Below are positions 8,485 through 16,574 of a stretch of DNA of 64,000 bases, piece after piece (position 1 is the stretch's first letter; each line of letters starts with the position of its first letter). The notes below the pieces were generated by a model. That model was not told the origin of the DNA, did no database searches, and worked only from the letters and a program-made list of their open reading frames with translations. The position numbers were made by a program, and so were the translations under genes. The stretch comes from JAICTV01 sp035634055 (lineage in GTDB: Bacteria; Planctomycetota; Phycisphaerae; Tepidisphaerales; Tepidisphaeraceae), in the NCBI GenBank assembly GCA_035634055.1, contig DASQDR010000235.1, forward strand, positions 1 through 64,000, in the 5' to 3' direction.

Positions 8485-8955
8485 ATGACACCCACGCAAG
8501 AAGACATCGGCCTGCCGCTGCTGCTCGAGATCGACCCGCTCTCGCCGCTGGAGGCGTCGCTCGCCGGCGTGCTGGGCAGCTCGGTGGCCTCGCTCCTGAT
8601 CGAGCCCGAGGCCGCGAAGCGCCGCGCCCGCGACGAGGAAGAAGGCGGCGGCGCCGGCGCGGGCGGCGCCGGTGACGAAGACGAGGGCTTTGCCGGCGGC
8701 GGCGACGACGAGGACGAAACCCCCGCCGGCACCGACGATGCCGAGGAAGAGGAAGACGAGGACTTCGACGACGACGAAGACGAAGAGGACGACGAGGAGG
8801 AGGACGAAGACTTCGACGACGACGACGACCTCGACGAGGATGAAGAGGAGGAGGACGACGAGGACGAGGACGACGACGACTTCGACAACCCGGACGAGGA
8901 AGAGGACGACGACCTCGACGACGACGACGAAGAGTTCGACGACGATGACGACTGA
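8485..8955 (+). CDS. Strongly acidic Asp/Glu-tail protein of unknown function
   Basis: The 156-residue product has an ordinary N-terminal segment of about 45 residues (MTPTQEDIGLPLLLEIDPLS, then an amphipathic stretch ending LLIEPEAAKRRAR). After a Gly/Ala-rich linker, nearly everything to the stop is Asp and Glu with scattered Phe and Leu. The coding strand is a run of gac/gag codons; the complementary strand gives a long Ser/Arg-rich open frame that is an artefact. Very acidic tails occur in chaperones of basic proteins, calcium-binding proteins and proteins that mimic DNA, but nothing here identifies the role. The start at 8485 lacks a strong ribosome site. A GC-rich terminator follows, so it is a single-gene unit. 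Confidence 0.72.
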   Translation: MTPTQEDIGLPLLLEIDPLSPLEASLAGVLGSSVASLLIEPEAAKRRARDEEEGGGAGAGGAGDEDEGFAGGGDDEDETPAGTDDAEEEEDEDFDDDEDEEDDEEEDEDFDDDDDLDEDEEEEDDEDEDDDDFDNPDEEEDDDLDDDDEEFDDDDD

Positions 8956-9005
8956 TCGCGGGCCCGCCGCCCGCGCGCGCGACACATGATCTGCAGCAAC
9001 ACGAA

Positions 9006-9030
9006 GGGGCGCCGCGCGCGGCGCCCCTTT
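9006..9030 (+). terminator. Rho-independent terminator after the acidic protein
   Basis: A long GC palindrome (ggggcgccgc...gcgcccc, 9006-9027) is followed by TTT and a T-rich tail (tttcctttg). It lies about 50 bases past the stop at 8955 and just before the convergent arfB gene ends at 9046. Confidence 0.75.
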
Positions 9031-9045
9031 CCTTTGCGCTATCCA

Positions 9046-9519
9046 CTACTCCGCCCGGAACCGCCGTTTTGACTTGATCTCCCCACGCCGCTTCTTCTGG
9101 TCCAGCCGCTTGGCCTTCTGCGAGCGCGACGGCTTGCTCTTGCGGCGGACCTTGGGCTCGACCTTCGCCCGCACGATCATCTCGCGCAGGCGGTCCATGA
9201 CCGCGGCGCGGTTCCCCTCCTGGCCGCGCTCGGATTCGCTGACGAGGTGGAGCTCTCCGGCGGCGGTCATGCGGCGGCCGGCGTCGTGGCGCAGGCGGGC
9301 GCGGGCGTTGTAGGAGAGGCCCGCCAGCGCGTCGACGCGGACCCAGAGCTCCGCCTTCGTGTTGAGCTTGTTGACGTTCTGCCCGCCCGGCCCGCCGCTG
9401 CGGGAAAACTGCACGCGCAGCGCGTCCGCCGGCGCCGTCACGCCCGGCGCGACTTCCGTGCCGCCGCCGGAACCGCCCGGGTGGCTTCCGGTCGAAAGGA
9501 TGTCGCCCGCGTCGGTCAT
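9046..9519 (-). CDS. arfB: Alternative ribosome-rescue factor / peptidyl-tRNA hydrolase
   Basis: The 157-residue product is a class-I release-factor-like protein of the ArfB (YaeJ) group. It carries the catalytic GGQ motif (residues 45-47, in SRSGGPGGQNVNKLNTK) and the basic C-terminal tail (KVRRKSKPSRSQKAKRLDQ and following) that in ArfB reaches into the empty mRNA channel of stalled ribosomes. It lacks codon-recognition domains, which separates it from PrfA and PrfB. It hydrolyses peptidyl-tRNA on non-stop complexes. The N-terminus has a Gly-rich extension of about 30 residues. It is 10 bases downstream of the membrane-protein gene at 9530-10078 and probably co-transcribed. Confidence 0.93.
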   Translation of the reverse strand: MTDAGDILSTGSHPGGSGGGTEVAPGVTAPADALRVQFSRSGGPGGQNVNKLNTKAELWVRVDALAGLSYNARARLRHDAGRRMTAAGELHLVSESERGQEGNRAAVMDRLREMIVRAKVEPKVRRKSKPSRSQKAKRLDQKKRRGEIKSKRRFRAE

Positions 9520-9529
9520 GTCGCTCCGC

Positions 9530-10078
9530 TCATTCCTGCGACCGGATCGGATGGCGCTCCGCCTCGAGGTGCGACAGGCGCATGTGCCGCGCGGCGACGG
9601 CGAGGAAGATCACCACCATCAGGATCGTGAGGCTCAGCCGCATCCAGTACAAGGGCGAATCCGGCGGGCGGCGGACGGTCATCAGCGACACCGCCACGAT
9701 CAGCGCCAGCACCCCGGTGCTGGAGTGCGCCACCCACCACCACCCGGGCCGCCGCGCCTCGGCGGCGAACGCCTTGAGCGGGCCGGGCGCGTCGACCGGC
9801 ACGTGCATGACGCGGTCGCCGCCGGTGTAGTTCCGCCACAGGCGCATGGTAGAGACCACGCCGCTGATCACCAGCAGCACCGCGCAGGTGATGACGACCG
9901 CCTTGAAGCTCCACCGTGCCCGCCCGAAGACGCTGAGCTGCTGCTCGCGCTTGAGGTCCCCGGTTGCCACCGGCACGATCAGCTCGAAGAAGAGCGTCCC
10001 GCCGACGATCACCGTCGTGCAGATGATGTGGACGTAGCGGTTGAGGATGTACAGCACGTCGATCAGGGTTTCGGGCAT
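9530..10078 (-). CDS. Four-helix integral membrane protein, CopD/DUF2269-like
   Basis: The 182-residue product has four predicted transmembrane segments (about residues 15-35, 60-80, 115-135 and 145-165). Conserved-looking histidines include His17 (YVHIICTTVIVGG) and one in WVAHSSTG. Such paired His positions are typical of small copper-resistance-D-like or heme-binding membrane proteins. The annotation rests on general pattern, not on a motif I can call decisive. The start is an ATG at 10078 beginning MPETLIDVLYILNRYVH. It precedes arfB by 10 bases and is divergent from the HAD gene. Its biochemical role is unknown. Confidence 0.72.
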   Translation of the reverse strand: MPETLIDVLYILNRYVHIICTTVIVGGTLFFELIVPVATGDLKREQQLSVFGRARWSFKAVVITCAVLLVISGVVSTMRLWRNYTGGDRVMHVPVDAPGPLKAFAAEARRPGWWWVAHSSTGVLALIVAVSLMTVRRPPDSPLYWMRLSLTILMVVIFLAVAARHMRLSHLEAERHPIRSQE

Positions 10079-10339
10079 GGCGGCCTCCGGCGCGTGAGGT
10101 GACTCTCAGAAAGTGTATCGGACGCGGGGGCCGACGCGATTTATTCGGCCCGTTTAGCCGATTTGCTTGAGGTGGCGAGTCGTGTACAAGACGTGCTCCG
10201 CGGTCGGCAGCCGATGGTGGGAACCGGCGGGGGCCGCGCGGGCGGCTCGCGCATGGCGATGTTGCCGCCGGGCCCGTACGCTTCGCCCTCCCGCGCCGCC
10301 GCTGCCGCCGGCGCGACTGTTGCCGCCGCGCCGTACCGC

Positions 10340-11134
10340 ATGACCCGGGCCGTCCTGTTCGACCTCGACGACACGCTGGTGGGCTTCCGCCCCGGCGACC
10401 CCGCCGCGCTCTTTCGCGCCGGCGCGGAGCGCGTCTACGCCTACCTGTCGGCCCACGAGTTGCCGATGCCCGCCTTCGAGCCGTTCTGCCGCCGCCAGCG
10501 CTGGCTCCAGACCCGCGCGAGCTGGGCGACCTGGCTGACCGGCGGGGAGCCGGACGCGCGGCGCACGCTGCGCAAGATGTGCCGCGAGTTCGGGCTCCAG
10601 CGCGACGAGTCGTGCCTCGCCAAGCTCGGGTGGCTCTGGTACGAGCCGCTGGTCGAGCTGACCCAGGTTGCCGCCGACGTCCTGCCCACCCTTCGCCTGC
10701 TGCGCGCCAACGACCTGCGGCTGGGGCTCGTCGCCAACACGCCACACTTGGGGGCGGTGGTCGACCAACACTTATCGGACCTCGGCCTGCTCGATCTGCT
10801 GCCGGCGCGCGCCTACTCGAGCGAGATCGGCGCCAGCAAGCCGCACCCGCACCTGTTCCTGCACGCGATGGAGCAACTGGGCGTCAGCGCGAGCGAGACG
10901 GTCTTGGTCGGTGACGACCTCAAGACCGACATCGTCGGCGCGCACGCGATGGGAATGACCACGGTGCTGCTGTCGACCGACCCGCCGCGGGCGGCGCGGC
11001 ACTATGCCAACCACGTCATCGAGCACCTGGGCGAGCTGGCGGAGGTGCTGCAACTGCGGAGCACGCCCGCGACAACGACGCAGTCCCCTATCCCGCCCCT
11101 CCAAATCGACCGCCCGGCGCTGGCGGCGGGATAG
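10340..11134 (+). CDS. HAD-superfamily hydrolase (phosphoglycolate-phosphatase-like)
   Basis: The product begins MTRAVLFDLDDTLVGF, the HAD motif I with nucleophile DxDxT. Motif II-like VANTPH follows at mid-protein. The C-terminal SKPHPHLF lysine and VLVGDDLKTDIVGAHAMGM motif IV aspartates are present. A helical cap domain lies between motifs I and II, as in subfamily IA. It most likely removes phosphate from a small metabolite, but the substrate cannot be deduced. I chose the ATG at 10340 (264 residues) because motif I directly follows. The frame is open to 10163, but that would add about 59 Ala/Gly/Pro-rich residues with no homology signal, and no start has a clear ribosome site. Confidence 0.88.
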   Translation: MTRAVLFDLDDTLVGFRPGDPAALFRAGAERVYAYLSAHELPMPAFEPFCRRQRWLQTRASWATWLTGGEPDARRTLRKMCREFGLQRDESCLAKLGWLWYEPLVELTQVAADVLPTLRLLRANDLRLGLVANTPHLGAVVDQHLSDLGLLDLLPARAYSSEIGASKPHPHLFLHAMEQLGVSASETVLVGDDLKTDIVGAHAMGMTTVLLSTDPPRAARHYANHVIEHLGELAEVLQLRSTPATTTQSPIPPLQIDRPALAAG

Positions 11135-11177
11135 CTCCCGATCCGGCACCCGCAGCGCTTCCGCGCCCGCGCCGTGT

Positions 11178-11852
11178 TCAGATCAACTGATCCAACCCCC
11201 CGAACCCCAGCATCTCGTAGGTGAAGAACGGCTCGGCGTGGGCGGTGCCGATGCGGCTGCCGAAGTAGGCGGTGATGTTCCGCACCATCTCCGGCACGAA
11301 CGCGCTGTTGCCCACGAACTGCGACGCATAGCAGCGCATGCTCTCGATCTTGCGGTCGATCGTGTCGCTGATGTCCACGCAGAAGTTGGGCGTGAAGTTC
11401 ATCCGCAGGTGCGTGCAGAAGTAGTAGATCACCCGCTTGGGGTAGTACGGCTCGCCGGGGATCGTGCTCTTGGTCAGCTTGGCGTCGAAGCGCGCGTCCT
11501 CGCAGATCCTGGTGACCGCGACGTGGTCCGGGTGGGCGTCGATCGGGTACGGGACGAAGATCCAGTCGGCGCGGTGGCGGCGGATGACGGCGGCGACCTT
11601 GTGGCGGTTCTCCACCGTGTGCACGACCTCGCGGTTGGTCAGCCCGACCAGCGTCCGCTCCACCCCCAGCACCTTCGCCGCCGCCGCCGATTCCGCCGCG
11701 CGGGTTTCGACCGACCCGAACGGGGTCGGCTCGCCGTTGGTCAGGTCCACGATGTGGACCTTGTGCCCCTGCGCGACGAGCTTCAGGATCGTCCCGCCCA
11801 TTCCAAGTTCCGCATCATCGGGGTGCGGGCCGAAGACCAGGATGGATGCCAT
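11178..11852 (-). CDS. PIG-L family N-acetylglucosamine deacetylase, BshB1-like
   Basis: The 224-residue zinc hydrolase carries the PIG-L signature GPHPDDAELGMGG (His10, Asp12, Asp13) and the distal HPDH motif (His107, His110). Family members deacetylate GlcNAc linked to inositol, malate or lipids. The layout, including the DLTNGEPTPFGS segment, resembles the bacillithiol enzyme BshB1, but no BshA or BshC is seen here. The neighbouring glycosyltransferase is not BshA-like, so a bacillithiol role is only one possibility. The start at 11852 (MASILVFGPHPDD) places the motif at the family's usual position. It lies 74 bases after the glycosyltransferase gene on the same strand. Confidence 0.9.
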   Translation of the reverse strand: MASILVFGPHPDDAELGMGGTILKLVAQGHKVHIVDLTNGEPTPFGSVETRAAESAAAAKVLGVERTLVGLTNREVVHTVENRHKVAAVIRRHRADWIFVPYPIDAHPDHVAVTRICEDARFDAKLTKSTIPGEPYYPKRVIYYFCTHLRMNFTPNFCVDISDTIDRKIESMRCYASQFVGNSAFVPEMVRNITAYFGSRIGTAHAEPFFTYEMLGFGGLDQLI

Positions 11853-11926
11853 GCGGCAAGTGTAGGCGCCGGCGCCCAAACCAGCACGGGCGCCCGCGCG
11901 CCGGGAACGCCAAGAGGCAACGAACC

Positions 11927-13090
11927 TTATTGGCGAGCGGAGGAGAGGGCGCCGGAGTAGACGTCGTCCAGCGCGTCGACCATCGCATTTGCGTCGAAGC
12001 GGCCGAGGGCGAACGCGCGGCCGGCGACGCCCATCTCGCGGCGGCGGGTGGGGTCTTCGATCAGCATCGTGAGCCTGCGCCCGAGCTGCTCGCGGTCGAA
12101 CGGCGGGAGGACGAAGCCGGTCTGGCCGTCGAGCAACCCCTCGCGGTTGCCGTCGATGTCGTACGCGACGGCCGGGCAGCCGGCCAGCTGCCCCTGGACG
12201 ATCGCGCGGGCCAGCCCCTCGCGCCGCGAGGGGTGGACGAGGATGTCCATCGCGTTGGTCAGCTCCGGGATCTGCGCCGGCGGGACCAGGCCGGTGAGGA
12301 TGAAGCGATCGGTGAGTCCGAGCCGCGCGATCTCCGCCTCGATCGGTTGGCGCAGCAGACCGTCGCCGACGAAGACGAACCGCAAGTTCGGGTGTCGCTG
12401 GCAAAGTTCCGGCGCCAGCGCGAGCAAATCCTCGTGCCCCTTGAGGTGGAACAGCCGCGCAATGGTGCCGACGGCGACGTGGTCATCCGTCAGCCCGAGC
12501 CGCGCCCGCGTCGCCTGGCGCGGCACCGACGGATCGAGGAACGGCGCGGTTTCCATGCCGCTGTAGACGGTGACATATTGGTCGGCCGTGCCGATGTTGG
12601 CGCGCAGCGACTGGTCGCGCATCGCGTCGGCGACGCAGACGATGCGCGTCGTTAGCGGGGCCGTCTGCCGCTCGAGCATCCGGTAGGCGGAATTGACCAG
12701 CCGCGACGTGCTGGCGGTGAAGGCCAGGCCGTGGATGGTGTGCACTATGGCCGGCGCCTTCGCCCGGTCCGCCGCCCAGCGCCCGAGGATGCCCGCCTTG
12801 CTGCTGTGCGTGTGGACGACGTCGGGGTTGAGCTCCTTCAGCAACTTCAGCAGGCGGTGGTAGGTGCGGAAATCCTTGACCGGCAGGATCGAGCGGAGCA
12901 TCTCCGGGACGACGATCACGCGGTACCCGTGCTGCTCGGCGCGGCGCATGAGCGAGCCCTCGGGTCCGATCGCGGGGCCGGTGATGAGGGTGACCTCGTG
13001 CCCGCGGTCGTGCTGACCCTCGCAGGAGAGGAGGGTGTTCTCCTGCGCGCCACCGATGATGAGGCGCGTGATGACGTGGGTGATGCGCAT
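11927..13090 (-). CDS. Glycosyltransferase family 4 protein
   Basis: The 387-residue product has two Rossmann-like halves of the GT-B fold. The N-terminal acceptor domain starts MRITHVITRLIIGGAQENTL, and the C-terminal donor domain contains the GT4 signature HPSRREGLARAIVQGQLAGCP with the E-x7-E pattern. These retaining enzymes transfer sugars from nucleotide donors, usually to polysaccharide or lipid carriers, at the cytoplasmic membrane face. It lacks features of BshA despite lying beside a BshB1-like deacetylase; together they may modify a cell-surface glycan. The ATG at 13090 begins right at the conserved sequence. The RAYT-like transposase gene ends 3 bases upstream, so that element is inserted against its 5' end. 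Confidence 0.9.
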   Translation of the reverse strand: MRITHVITRLIIGGAQENTLLSCEGQHDRGHEVTLITGPAIGPEGSLMRRAEQHGYRVIVVPEMLRSILPVKDFRTYHRLLKLLKELNPDVVHTHSSKAGILGRWAADRAKAPAIVHTIHGLAFTASTSRLVNSAYRMLERQTAPLTTRIVCVADAMRDQSLRANIGTADQYVTVYSGMETAPFLDPSVPRQATRARLGLTDDHVAVGTIARLFHLKGHEDLLALAPELCQRHPNLRFVFVGDGLLRQPIEAEIARLGLTDRFILTGLVPPAQIPELTNAMDILVHPSRREGLARAIVQGQLAGCPAVAYDIDGNREGLLDGQTGFVLPPFDREQLGRRLTMLIEDPTRRREMGVAGRAFALGRFDANAMVDALDDVYSGALSSARQ

Positions 13091-13093
13091 GGG

Positions 13094-13687
13094 TCAGGGG
13101 TTTGACGGAGTTCGAGGCGCGGGGGCTGAAGCCTCGGGCTTGGCGGGGGGTGCGATGTAGACCGCACCGCCCTTCTTCGCGTGGTCGAGGATGTAGCGCG
13201 CGACGTTGGCGTAGTGGTTTTGATTGGCGATGGGACGGACGCGGCACTTGGCTGTCCACACGCCACCGGGCGCGACGATGCCGGCGCGGCTCATCTCCCG
13301 GGCGCTCTTGCCCTTGGCTTGTCCGATCAGGCGGTTCGCGTCGCGGTCTTGTCCCCCGTGCTTGAGCGGGTGGCGAAAACGCAGCATGCCGTGCCAATGC
13401 TTGGCGCCTACGCAGAAGGTCGCGACCTCGACCTCGCGCTCGCGCAGCGCGTCGACGAAATGGCGGCAGGCGGCTTCGCGCTGTTCGCGCGTCAGCACCA
13501 CGCGCTGGCGCTTCATGAGGCGCAGCGACTGCTCGTACTCACGCGAATACCGCCCTGCCGCGGGGGGATGCTGATAGTCCCCATCGCAATGCTCGCGATG
13601 GTTTCGCGAGCGCCACCCGCGCGGGTCCCCGCGCAACCACGCGCCGTAGGTCGACCCCGTGCAGTGATACCACCGGTCCCACGCCAT
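13094..13687 (-). CDS. REP-associated tyrosine transposase-like protein (RAYT, Y1/HUH family)
   Basis: The 197-residue product has the Y1 transposase pattern: a HUH-like metal motif in AKHWHGMLRF, a central basic region (KGKSAREMSRAG), and a C-terminal conserved tyrosine helix (NHYANVARYILDHAKKGG). RAYTs are single-copy, chromosome-encoded relatives of IS200/IS605 transposases that act on REP hairpins. Inverted copies of a REP-like sequence bracket the gene (13122-13142 and 13721-13741); the left copy lies inside its 3' coding end. I chose the ATG at 13687, since a TTG at 13723 would place the N-terminus inside the right REP copy. It may be a domesticated gene rather than an active element. 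Confidence 0.8.
   Translation of the reverse strand: MAWDRWYHCTGSTYGAWLRGDPRGWRSRNHREHCDGDYQHPPAAGRYSREYEQSLRLMKRQRVVLTREQREAACRHFVDALREREVEVATFCVGAKHWHGMLRFRHPLKHGGQDRDANRLIGQAKGKSAREMSRAGIVAPGGVWTAKCRVRPIANQNHYANVARYILDHAKKGGAVYIAPPAKPEASAPAPRTPSNP
13122..13142. repeat. REP-like palindromic unit, left copy
   Basis: This 21-base unit contains the imperfect palindrome aagcctcgggctt preceded by ggggctg. It matches the reverse complement of 13721-13741 at 19 of 21 positions. It overlaps the C-terminal codons of the RAYT-like gene. Confidence 0.72.
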
Positions 13688-13720
13688 CCCACGACCATAC
13701 CCCTCCACCGCGCGCTGCGA

Positions 13721-13741
13721 CAAGCCCAGGGCTTCAGCCCC
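13721..13741. repeat. REP-like palindromic unit, right copy
   Basis: This unit contains the palindrome aagcccagggctt followed by cagcccc. It is inverted relative to 13122-13142, so the two units bracket the transposase gene head to head. The GTG start of the next gene (13744) lies immediately to its right. Confidence 0.72.
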
Positions 13742-13743
13742 AG

Positions 13744-14700
13744 GTGTTCCCTCCCACGTCTTCCCCCGGTACGCTGGATCCCGCGCCGCGCGCCCCCGCG
13801 TCCCACGCTTCCTCCTCCGACGTCCCCACCGTATCCTCCAGCATCACCCCGGATCCTCCCATCCCCGCCCCCGCGCCGCGCGAGCTCGACGCGCCCGAAC
13901 CCGATCCGCGCCAGCTGACCTGCCTCCGCTGCCGCTACGACCTGCGCGGCCTGGCGGACGACAAGGCGCGCTGCCCGGAGTGCGGGCTGCCCGCCTACTG
14001 GTCGCTGCGCGCTCCCGAGCAACTGGCGCACTACCCGGCCGGCTGGGTGGCGGCGATGGCGCGGGCGGTGCGGCTGCTGCTGGCGGTCTACGCCGGCATG
14101 TTCCTGTTCATGCTCGCGATGACCCAGGACTTCTGGCCCGCCAGCCAGTTCGTCACCTTCTGCGCGCTCGCCGTTGCCGCGGCGGTTCAGGCGCTGGCGA
14201 CATGGATGCTGGCGCGCTCGTCCGGCCACTGGACCGAGCCGCGCGCGCCGATCAACCGGTGGACGCTGCGCATCGCCCCGCTCGGGATCCTCAGCGCGAC
14301 GGCCTGCGCCGCCTGGCTCACCAAGGACTACAGCCGCGCGGTGGAGCGCGCTGCGATAGCGGGAATGATCGTCGGGGCCGCCGCCCCCACCGCCATCTTC
14401 CTGCGCCTGCGCGCCGTTGCGCGGATGATCGCTGACCCGGGGCTGGCCGAGCACAGCGCAATCGTCGGCTGGGGCTTCGTCGCGACCGCAATGCTGATCG
14501 CCGCGATCGCCATTGCCGATGAGTGGATGAACGTGAAGATGCAGGGCCCCCTCGGCCTGCTCATCGCCCTCACGATGATGGTCAGCCTGATGCTCTTCCT
14601 GCTCTGGGGCGCGTTCATCTTCCTTTCGTGCGTGATCGCCTTCAGCCGCGCCGCCAAGGTCGCGACGGCGGCGTGGAAGGCGGACGCGCCGCCGGTATGA
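13744..14700 (+). CDS. Zinc-ribbon integral membrane protein of unknown function
   Basis: The 318-residue product has a Pro/Ser/Ala-rich leader of about 55 residues, then a zinc ribbon (CLRCRYDLRGL...CPECG), then about six hydrophobic segments (for example LLLAVYAGMFLFMLAM and FVATAMLIAAIAIA). Small membrane proteins with this CxxCxYDLxGL...CPECG cap are common in planctomycetes; their role is unknown. The start is a GTG at 13744 with no ribosome site, directly next to the right REP copy, so the true N-terminus could be shorter or altered by the insertion. It overlaps the FAD oxidoreductase start by four bases (ATGA), showing co-transcription. Confidence 0.72.
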   Translation: MFPPTSSPGTLDPAPRAPASHASSSDVPTVSSSITPDPPIPAPAPRELDAPEPDPRQLTCLRCRYDLRGLADDKARCPECGLPAYWSLRAPEQLAHYPAGWVAAMARAVRLLLAVYAGMFLFMLAMTQDFWPASQFVTFCALAVAAAVQALATWMLARSSGHWTEPRAPINRWTLRIAPLGILSATACAAWLTKDYSRAVERAAIAGMIVGAAAPTAIFLRLRAVARMIADPGLAEHSAIVGWGFVATAMLIAAIAIADEWMNVKMQGPLGLLIALTMMVSLMLFLLWGAFIFLSCVIAFSRAAKVATAAWKADAPPV

Positions 14701-16319
14701 TCCGACTCACCATGGCGGATCGCGAGTTGCGGGCGGACGTGCTCATCGTCGGCGGCGGGACCGGCGGCGTCGCCGCGGCGCTGGCGGGGGCGGCGCTGGG
14801 CAAGCGCGTCGTCCTCACCGAGGAGACCGACTGGCTCGGCGGGCAGCTCACGTCGCAGGCGGTCCCGCCGGACGAGAACGCCGCCATCCGCGACGGCAAG
14901 CACGGCGCCACGCGCCGCTACTTCGAGTTCCGCCGCCGCGTGCGCGACTATTACCGCCAGAACCACCCGCTCACTGACGCCGCGCGGAACGACCCGAAGC
15001 TCAACCCCGGCGGCGGCGGCGTCTCGCCGATCTGCCACGAGCCGCGCGTGGCCGTGGCCGCCATGGACGCGATGCTCGCGCCGCACGTCACCACCGGCCG
15101 CGTCCGCGCGCTCATGCGGCACAAGCCGGTGCGGGCCGACGTGGACGGCGATCGCGTGCGGGCGATCACGCTGCGCAACCTCCGCGACGGCTCCGAAGTC
15201 ACCGTCTGTGCGCCCTACGTCCTGGACGCGACGGAGCTCGGCGACCTGCTGCCGATGACCAGGACCGAGTACGTCACCGGCGCCGAGTCGAAGCAGCAGA
15301 CCGGCGAGCCGCACGCGGCCGACACGCCGCAGCCGGGCAACGTGCAGAGCTTCACCTGGTGCTTCGCCGCCGGGTTCGACCCGTCGCCAGGGGCGGATCA
15401 CGTCATCGAGAAGCCGCGGCAGTACGAGCGCTGGCGTGACTACGTCCCGCACCTCGCGCCGCCGTGGCCGGGGAAGCTGCTGAGCTGGTCCTATTCCAAC
15501 CCGCACACGCGCGAGCCGGTCACGCGCGTGCTCTTCCCGCGCGAGGCGAAAAAGGGGCAGGGAAATCTCTGGAACTACCGCAAGATCGTCCGAAACGACA
15601 TCTACCTGCCCGGGCGCGAGCCGCACGAGGTAACGCTGGTCAACTGGCCGCAGAACGATTACTGGGAGCACCCCGTGATCGACCAGCCGGCGGATGACGT
15701 GGCGGTCTATCTTGAGGAATCGCGGCAGCTCTCGCTGTCGCTGATGTACTGGATGCAAACCGAAGCGCCGCGGCCGGACGGCAAGCCGGGCTACCCGGGC
15801 CTGTACCTTCGGCCGGACCTGATGGGCACGGATGACGGCCTGGCAATGGCGCCCTACTACCGCGAGTCGCGCCGCATCCGAGCGGTCTTCACCGTCACGG
15901 AAAAGCACGTGGGGGCGGCGGCGCGCAATTCGGCTTCGCAACCGGCCGACCCGAAACGCGCCGAGCCGTTCCACGATTCGGTCGGCATCGGGCATTACAA
16001 CATCGACCTGCACCCCAGCAGCAACGGGACGAACTACATCGACGTCCCGGCGCTGCCGTTCCAGATCCCCCTGGGCGCCCTGCTGCCGGTGCGCGTGGAG
16101 AATTTGCTGCCGGCGTGCAAGAACCTGGGCGTCACGCACGTGACCAACGGTTGCTACCGCCTGCACCCGGTGGAATGGAACATCGGTGAGTCGGCGGGCG
16201 CGCTGGCGGCGTTTTGCATCGACCGAGACGTGCCACCCCGCGCGGTGCGCGAGCGGCCGGATTTACTGAAGGCATTTCAGGATCTGCTGGTGGCGCAGGG
16301 CGTGGAACTGAGCTGGTAG
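14697..16319 (+). CDS. FAD-dependent oxidoreductase (FAD_oxidored family)
   Basis: The 540-residue product has an N-terminal dinucleotide-binding fold (ADVLIVGGGTGGVAAALAGAALG) followed by GKRVVLTEETDWLGGQLTSQ, the hallmark of the FAD_oxidored group, sometimes annotated as xanthan-lyase-associated. The C-terminal FAD contact NLLPACKNLGVTHVTNG and a closing helix are intact. The substrate is unknown; planctomycetes carry many paralogues linked to carbohydrate breakdown. No signal peptide is evident from the chosen start, so it should be cytoplasmic. The start codon overlaps the previous stop (ATGA at 14697-14700), giving translational coupling to the zinc-ribbon membrane protein. An internal ATG at 14712 is also possible. 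Confidence 0.88.
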   Translation: MIRLTMADRELRADVLIVGGGTGGVAAALAGAALGKRVVLTEETDWLGGQLTSQAVPPDENAAIRDGKHGATRRYFEFRRRVRDYYRQNHPLTDAARNDPKLNPGGGGVSPICHEPRVAVAAMDAMLAPHVTTGRVRALMRHKPVRADVDGDRVRAITLRNLRDGSEVTVCAPYVLDATELGDLLPMTRTEYVTGAESKQQTGEPHAADTPQPGNVQSFTWCFAAGFDPSPGADHVIEKPRQYERWRDYVPHLAPPWPGKLLSWSYSNPHTREPVTRVLFPREAKKGQGNLWNYRKIVRNDIYLPGREPHEVTLVNWPQNDYWEHPVIDQPADDVAVYLEESRQLSLSLMYWMQTEAPRPDGKPGYPGLYLRPDLMGTDDGLAMAPYYRESRRIRAVFTVTEKHVGAAARNSASQPADPKRAEPFHDSVGIGHYNIDLHPSSNGTNYIDVPALPFQIPLGALLPVRVENLLPACKNLGVTHVTNGCYRLHPVEWNIGESAGALAAFCIDRDVPPRAVRERPDLLKAFQDLLVAQGVELSW

Positions 16320-16574
16320 GCTAGCGAGGGGCCCCGGCGGCAGCGGCTCGTGCCGTCGACAAAAGTCCGTCTGCGGCCAGAGGTTTCCCCACCGGCCCCC
16401 TGCGAGGGCGACACGCGCGAAACAATCGGCGCGCCATGGGGTCGCCCTCGCAGCGACGGCCTCTCCGTCCCCGATCCCTCCCGCGCACGAGCGCGAGAGG
16501 GAGGGTGGAGGGGAGGGTTGGATCATGCGGTTTCGCGGGCGCGCCGCCGCGCGTGCGGCGCGCGCTGCGCGACC

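Noticed and set aside
6666..9002. 778-codon minus-strand open frame with a long Ser run
   Set aside because: The Ser-rich part is the complement of the gac/gag codons of the acidic protein and the rest is antisense to copA.
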